64,000 nt of DNA, from NCBI GenBank assembly GCA_010015655.1, contig ML976658.1, forward strand, positions 681,030-745,029. Direction: 5' to 3'. Numbering within the stretch: the stretch's first letter is position 1; the number at the start of each line of letters is the position of its first letter. Source of the stretch: Bimuria novae-zelandiae CBS 107.79. Taxonomy: Eukaryota; Ascomycota; Dothideomycetes; Pleosporales; Didymosphaeriaceae. Positions 58,045 through 64,000 of this stretch are shown here, piece by piece. The notes beneath the pieces are model-generated. The model did not search any database. It was given only the letters and a program-made list of their open reading frames with translations, and was not told where the DNA came from. The translations under genes and the position numbers were made by a program.

Positions 58045-58286
58045 TGTTAATACGGCAATAGGCTGTTGGATCAAGACTTCGTTGTAACGATATAGTATTG
58101 ATTTAATTCTTAATTACAGATCTATTGTAGTAGGCTGTTGTGAGAAGTATTTATTAAGCGTGGTTTATCCCTTGCTAGCCTAATTAGGACTAGCGCAACA
58201 AACTATAGGCAAACTACGTAATAAACCGCAGGCAAACTGCATAGCGGTAAAAGCCGTAGCAGTGTTGCGCAGGTTTGAAGCCAACA
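58045..58286 (-). repeat. E2 5' LTR
   Basis: 242 bp. Ends CAACA and is followed by the ATACC duplication. Confidence 0.9.
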
Positions 58287-58492
58287 ATACCTATTTATTC
58301 TATTAAAAAAGAGTATAGGTTTAAATATAATATTATAGGTAATAATAATAGTATCTTTTATAGGTAGCTAGATACGAAAGATATTAGTGCCTTAGTAGCT
58401 AATAAAGTAGCTAATTAGAGTGCGCGATTTAACCTTATTAATAGCTCTTAAATTATAGTTATAGATATAGGCGCGATAGCTAATAGGCCTTA

Positions 58493-58705
58493 TGTCGCGG
58501 TGGGCCGAACGGCTGGTGCGCAGTAGAAAAGATTGTGGAATTCTTCTACTGGAGGGTGTACTATCTAGAAGCTACCGAGTATGTATGTGTACGAGCGTAA
58601 ACATCGCTAGTCCCAGATAGGTGTAGCCCTCTCAGAAAGGTGAGTGGCAACCAAGCAAGGGTAGGAGTAACCATCTCATCGAGTAAGAGCCATTAAACTG
58701 TCACA
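58493..58705 (-). repeat. C4 3' LTR
   Basis: 213 bp; one base different from LTR_A at 31681-31893, in the opposite orientation. Confidence 0.93.
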
Positions 58706-58750
58706 CACCCCCTCATCCTGTAGTCAATCCATAACGTAAGGATGAATCTC

Positions 58751-60020
58751 TCAAGTGTCCTTCTCCACCTTAAGAACCTTTAAACGAATATCTACCAAGT
58801 GTAGTTGCTGTACGAATTCGATATGCTTCTGTCGAGGAAGGATCTTCGTCATGCCGTCGGCTGGCATCTGGTTTGTGGACTTCCATTAGACGTGGAGGCG
58901 ATTCTCCTCGACCTCCTGGCGGATCCAGTTCTGATGGATATCGACGTGTTTAAGCTTGGTGCTAAGCTTGTCCATTTCTTTTGTGACTATACCCACAGTC
59001 TGTTGGTTGTCACACCAGATAATAGGCGTTTGGTTGAGCCTCAAAGAGAGTCCTTTGAATAGGCGGCACCACTCCTCCATCTCTGATCCAGCAAGTGATA
59101 GAGCGAGCAGCTCTGCTTCAGTCGTCGATTTTGTGACAGTACGTTGCAGTGTTGACTTCCAGTCGACAGTCATGCCAAATAGCTGAAAGACGTATCCTTG
59201 AGAGCTTCGGCGCGTCTCAATATCGTCAGCAAAGGCAGCATCAGATGCCCCAAAGAAGATCGGATCGCGGTAGTCCTGCAGTGTTGTAAGGTACTCCTGA
59301 ATCACCGTTTCATCAACAGCTTGCGCTTGCAGAGCTCGATATTTCGTCTCAAGGATGTGACGCCACACCCTTCGAATAAATTCAACGTGTGCTTGACCAG
59401 GATTAGTCAAATGTGAAGCGTGGATGACGTGAGCGCGAGCCAGATCAGGTCGGGTATACTAAGTTAGGTAGGCAAGATAGCCTACAAGCTCTTGATAGGT
59501 CTTCGTCCGAGCTTCGTTCGGTTTCTCAAGAGATTGTTCCAGGTAGTTTACTAGCATAGGCACCTCTGAAGGGCGGCCAGTAGAAATGATGTTGTACTTG
59601 GCAGCAACCTTGTTAATGTAGGCGTCCTGTACTAAGTGAATCGTGCGTGCGTTAGTGTCTCGAACAACGCGTATGCCCAAGAACCACTTAAGTTCTCTAA
59701 GGCATTTTAGGCTGTAATACTTATTAAGCTTCTTCTTAAACTCTCGGTGTAGATGTCTATTTGATGGGTGGAAAGCCATGACGATATCGTTAACGTAGAC
59801 GAACATAATTAACCAGCTGTTGACGTAGACGCATGGAAATCCTGGGATAGGCGTTAAGCCTAGAGACTTTAGTGTCCCTCTTAGGTCCTTGTACTATAGG
59901 AGCGGTGACTCCTTCAGTCCGTACAGGGCTCTCAGCACCTGTAGTAGCTCTCTATCCTTTTTGAAACCATCTGGTGTTTGAGCGTAGAGCTTTCGTTTGA
60001 GTATAGCGTTTAGAAACGCG
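58751..60020 (-). pseudogene. C4 RT-RNase H, 5' end cut off
   Basis: One minus frame from 60020 to a TGA at 58751-58753 encodes RT (LYGLKESP, then MFVYVNDIVMAFHPS, where the usual YVDD is YVND), the RT connection (LKWFLGIRVVRD) and RNase H (FFGASDAAFADDIETRRSSQ; KSTTEAELLALSLAG; IIWCDNQQTVGIV). Only three stops interrupt it: near 59895, near 59458 and at 58886-58888. All can be explained by C-to-T or G-to-A changes in CAG, CAA or TGG. It would otherwise be a complete C-terminal half of copia pol. Confidence 0.85.
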
Positions 60021-60029
60021 TGTGAGGTT

Positions 60030-60123
60030 TGATGTTTGCCACTGAGCTGATGGCTTGTTTTCCTTTTGTTTGTTTTTGATGTTTGCCACCGAGCTGATGG
60101 CTTATTTTCCTTTTGTTTGCTGT
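60030..60123 (+). repeat. 47-bp tandem duplication in the C5 LTR
   Basis: Two copies of a 47-bp unit starting TGATGTTTGCCAC(T/C)GAGC, at 60030 and 60077, with few differences. They lie upstream of the LTR TATA box, i.e. in U3. Confidence 0.85.
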
Positions 60124-60332
60124 TTGCCAGTTATCTAGGATGTTTGCGCCTGGGTATATAGGAGATAGCTTACCTCTAGAGGCAGACGGGGGATAGACAT
60201 TAGTTATTTGGTTCATAGTTATGAGCCCGGTATAGCGTTTTGTCGGGCAACTCAGCTATTGCAGTCGGTGATTGCTCTTAGTCGTCTGATCTTTCACACA
60301 TACTATTTGTTTGCCCTCTCCATACAATCACG

Positions 60333-63300
60333 ATGACGGCCGAATTGCAGGCAGCATCCCGAGCGATGGGAGTGATCCTTGAGACGCCCAAGGACTGGCA
60401 ATCATGGCTATTTTTGCGTAAAGATACAGCGCAACAGCATGGGCTGTGGGAGTACGTGGATCCTGACGTGCCGGAGGCAGATTTGAGGCAATTGACAGCG
60501 CCTACTCCGCCGGAGCCAAAAGACGCGTTGCCACGCGCAGGGGCAAATAGGGAACCAATCCTTATACTAGTAAATTACACTAAGCAAGATCTTAACGACA
60601 AAGGGTTTACGCGCTACTAATTCTTATATTAGAGGTATAAGTAAGATCTTTTAGTATTTAAGCGTTAGTAGAGAGTGCTTACTATTTTTAACTCTAAAAT
60701 AGCGCGCACTATATATTAACGTAACCTATACTTACTATAAGGTAAGGACACTGCTTATACACGTCTAGTTACCCTTAAAGCCTACTTATCGCTCACGACA
60801 ACCGTAATTAAGCGCGAACTAAAGGAAAAGTATCGCTAATTATATATGCTACTAAGGGACAAGAGTATAAAGATTTAGCTAAGGGACTAGCTTAACGTAA
60901 CAAAGTAGGCGCATGTAGTTTCGCTATTAGACGTCGTAGATAACTAATTAGTAGAGGATTTTCTAGTAGCTATTAAGGTAGTAGATCTAGAGTATAGAGC
61001 GCCTGCGCTGGCAAGTTATCTTAAGTAATAGCACACTAGCTAGACGACTGCTCTATTGTTAGAAGACGAGATCGCGACATACAAGGACTACTTACAAACA
61101 ACTTAACCTAGGACCCTTTAACTTGCGGTAATGGCAGGAGAGCTTTAAGCAGCAAAGACTATCTAAGAGATAGATAAGGATAGCTTTGACGATAAGGGCA
61201 AGAACTGCTTGTGTAGATTTTGCCACTAGTAGGAGAACTGCTATTACCTTAACCTACATGCTAAAGGCAGGCGCGTAGACTTTAAGGATAAGAAGTCTAT
61301 ACAAGAGCGCATTAAGAAGGCTTACCAGGACAACGCTGGCTTAAAAGAAAAGGTAGAGGAGTACCTAGGCAAATGGCGTAAGCGCAATAACATAGATATT
61401 AAGGAGATAATTATAGCAGACAACGGTAAAGCTCCTACTACTCTAGCTACTTATACGGTAAATTTTACAGCGGAGGCTGTCCTTATAGACGACGACTCTC
61501 CGCCTTTTAGAGATCTTAAAGTTACAGCTATTATAGAAAATAACGGTTTATAGGACCGCTAGATTCTAGACCTAGGCAGCAATACTCATATTATTAATTT
61601 AGAGGACTAGGTAGGCTAGGAGAGGGAGCGTAAGGAGCATAATAGCAGGACTATTACTGCTAGAGTAAGTTACATTCTAGTAGAAGCCTAGGGTAAAGTT
61701 AGCCTCTCTATCTATACGCTGTCTGGTGTTAAGAGCTTAGCACTTACTCACGTCGCCTTTATGCCAGGCTTCTTAATAAGCGTTATAGGCCTAGGCCGCT
61801 ATCGTGATGTAGGCATTCACTTTAACTCTGGCAAAGACGTTCTGTATAGAAGCTTAGGGGTGATTACTTATTTAGAGTACTGGCAGGGCCACTAGTTGCT
61901 AGACGTCGAGACAAGCAAGCGACCAAAGCAGCTAACGTTATCTACCTTTATAATAAGGACAGCGCTATTAAGAATACTAAAACCTGCCTAGAAACTTAGC
62001 GCGAAGCTTGCTTATGCTATATAAAGTTATCTATTAAGAAAGGCAGTCTAACACTTACAAGACAATATAGTTAGCGTCGAAGTGACAGACGTCGAGCAGC
62101 AGGACCTCAATTGCCAGGTCTATTACGAGGCGAAGCTTACGTAGCAGGTGTCTAGGCGTACGCCAGCAAACGTGGCGGAGCGCCCGTTTTATTATATTGC
62201 TGTCGACGTTTTACAAATCCGCGAGCACGGCAAGCTCTGCTACAATCGCGATAGGTACGCTGCTCATGTAGTGGACAAGTATTCTAAAAAGAACGAGGTA
62301 GAAATAACTAAGATAAGAAACGCGAGAGAGCTGCGTCCCTGGCTACTTAGCGTAATTTAGCAGATCTAGAGGCAGTTTGATTGCGACGTAATTATTATAA
62401 AAGCTAATAACAAGAAGGGATTCAGGTTTAAGAGTCTCTATAATAAATTAGGCATACGCTTAGAGCTGCGGGCATTAGACACACTAGAGCAGAACGGCGG
62501 CGCTAAAATAGCTAGGAAGACGCTTAGCATAAGGGCAAGAGCGCTAACGTTGCAGGCCAACTTACCTAAGAAGCTAGCGAATAAGATATACAAGATGGCA
62601 AGGTACTTACTTAACCGTACGCTAACGAGGTCGTTAGGCTAGAAAACTCTATATAAGATTATTTAGAGACACAAGCCTGTTGTCTCCCACATGCAGCCTA
62701 TTAGTTATCAAGCATATATATTAAATAAGCACCTACTAAAGGCTGCAAAGACACAGTCCAGGGCTCTTATCGGCCATCTTGTAGGGTACAATTTGACTAA
62801 TATCTTCAGGATTTAGCTACCAACGAAGGACCAAGTTGTTCGCGTAAGAGACGTTATTTTTGACCCAAGTCGTTTCTATAAAGGCAGTAAAGATGTGTAT
62901 AACAGGCAAGTAGTTGCGAGATCTGTTAAGCTATTAGATGTGCTAGAGATGCCAAATAAAGATAATATTAAAGTAGAAGACTTACTAACAACACGGTAAG
63001 CGCGAGCGCGTACATTACTCTAGTAATTAACTACGTCTAATAAGGGAGTTCTCTCCTAAGTTAAGCATAGAGTGGATAAGAAGGCTTCTACTATTATTAA
63101 GTAAGTTAAAGAAATGTAGCGTATAGTAGATGCTCCATTTCGCGACATATTATGCCCGGTAGCTGGAAATCTGGACAATCGAGGCGACAACGTCATTCTG
63201 GACGAACAAATTCAAACGCTAGAAAACAAGTTAGAGCAAGACAAGGCTCAATTACAGCAGTAGCTAGGGGGTGAGGAGGATTTAGTGTTAAGGGGGAGCA

Positions 63301-64000
63301 CGCAGACCTAGGAGTGTAGTAATAAGGAATAAAGCGCCTTACCTAATAGGGAAAAAGTCTTAGCACAAGAAGATAGAGACACTTAATTTTTCGACGCGTA
63401 CTTAACACCGCCTTTACCTACCCAGCAACTAGTCGTAAACCGTTCTGCGACTAAAATACCAGACTATATGCCTAACATGCATACGAACAATGCTCCTTAG
63501 CGTTAAAACCTTAATTTTTTAGAGGAAAATATCGTTTTAGGCAGGCGTGAGCGTAGGCCAACGAACTATAACAATCCTTAGTTACATGCGGCGATTTTTG
63601 GCGCTAGGCGCGTTGGCGAATATCTCCATGCTTTTGTAACTTTAATAAACGTTAAGCAAGGCTAAAATAGCGGATCTAGCTTTTTTAATAACTAGCGACT
63701 TTACAGGAGCTAATTACCGCTTAAACTAAAGTTTATACACTAGCTAAAGTATCACCGATTCGGCAAGCAGTTTATGGAGGCCGTTCGACAAGAGTATCGC
63801 TAGGTATGGGACAAGGGCTGTTTCCGCAAGACAAAGATGACTAGAAAGATAGCAGCTAAGCAAGGTATTAAGGTGCTCTCGCTTATATAGGTATTTAATT
63901 ATAAGTTTGATAAGGACAGCTATCTTTACAAGTTTAAGGCGCGGCTTGTTATACGAGGAGACCTTAAGGAGTAGTATAGAGACACTTACGTAGCGACGCT
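60333..64000 (+). pseudogene. C5 gag-pol relic, running off the window
   Basis: The un-RIPed gag start (ATG at 60333, MTAELQAASRAMGVILETPK) gives 95 codons to a TAA; RIP increases after about 60570. In the same direction follow a knuckle-like stretch near 61210-61250, a protease site near 61566 (ILDLGSNTHIINLE), integrase at about 62150-62860 (FYYIAVDVLQI; VVDKYSKKNEVEITKIRNAR; KMARYLLNRTLTRSL), and the RT start near 63740 (QFMEAVRQEYR), which continues past 64000. A coiled-coil-like stretch is near 63200 (ENKLEQDKAQLQQ). Confidence 0.8.

Larger units (their letters stand above)
43607..58286 (-). mobile_element. E2: second copy of the E1 copia family, with gypsy G2 inside
   Basis: LTRs at 43607-43848 and 58045-58286 (242 bp each), target duplication ATACC at 43602-43606 and 58287-58291. 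Without G2 it is about 5.8 kb; E1 minus S4 has the same length. The two copies align throughout and differ mainly by transitions. Confidence 0.93.
35160..58492. repeat. old RIPed relic in three pieces, host of E1 and E2
   Basis: Three stretches remain when E1 and E2 and their target duplications are removed: about 35160-36253, 42332-43606 and 58292-58492 (about 2.5 kb). All lack CA/TG almost completely. Frames are full of stops; the last stretch reads DTKDISALVANKVAN in plus, but no family is recognised. I found no terminal repeat, so its class is unknown. Confidence 0.45.
58493..60020 (-). mobile_element. C4: 3' end of a young Ty1/copia element, cut by C5
   Basis: Its 3' LTR is 58493-58705; a purine tract (GATGAGGGGGTG on the minus strand) precedes it. 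RT and RNase H run up to 60020, where C5 starts; the remaining 5' part must lie beyond the window. It has far fewer RIP changes than its neighbours. Confidence 0.87.
60021..64000 (+). mobile_element. C5: Ty1/copia element inserted in C4, continuing beyond the window
   Basis: The 5' LTR starts at 60021 (TGTGAGG) right after ACGCG (60016-60020), the presumed target duplication, whose partner is outside the window. A TATATA at about 60154 lies in the LTR. The LTR end is not resolved (CA at 60199 and about 60296 are candidates); a tRNA-primer-like GTTATGAGCCCGG follows at about 60216. A plus-strand gag-pol relic follows. Confidence 0.82.

Noticed and set aside
1..64000. CRISPR arrays, rRNA, tRNA
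   Set aside because: No regular spaced repeats and no cloverleaf or rRNA-like sequence recognised by eye; a tRNA scan would be needed to exclude tRNAs.

Overview
The window looks like a chromosome arm segment of a filamentous ascomycete (Pezizomycotina, plausibly Dothideomycetes; the class is inference). Gene introns are short, mostly 49-111 bp with one of 181 bp, and have GT..AG borders. Much of the window is AT-rich DNA nearly without CA and TG dinucleotides but with CG retained. That is the footprint of repeat-induced point mutation (RIP). In-frame stops in the transposon relics are mostly TAA/TAG at places where CAA, CAG or TGG would fit.

Gene islands alternate with transposon blocks. 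Island 1 (1-4590): a secreted lipoxygenase and a convergent conserved gene of unknown function. Block 1 (4591-20242): a small element with direct terminal repeats, split by a 13.9-kb chromodomain Ty3/gypsy element. The gypsy 5' LTR is split by a 6.1-kb Ty1/copia element, and the gypsy body carries three short un-RIPed solo LTRs. Each insertion inside the outermost element has a perfect 5-bp target duplication. Island 2 (20243-28593): a PEBP-family gene, two unknown genes on the minus strand, and one or two very small candidate genes. Block 2 (28594-31929): a mosaic of copia pieces bounded by 36-bp inverted repeats. Island 3 (31930-about 35160): a decayed HAD/terpene-cyclase fusion gene of the drimane-synthase type, then an apparently intact three-exon EthD-domain gene.

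Block 3 (about 35160 to the window end): an old RIPed relic split by two same-family 242-bp-LTR copia elements in the same orientation. The second contains a minus-strand gypsy element, which itself contains a Tc1/mariner-type element. A nearly un-RIPed copia 3' end (58493-60020) follows, interrupted by another copia element that runs off the window.

The non-TE genes do not form one clear pathway. The terpene-cyclase pseudogene and EthD gene could be the remains of a terpenoid cluster. Gene models were made by eye from splice signals and frame continuity; family names rest on motif recognition, without database searches.
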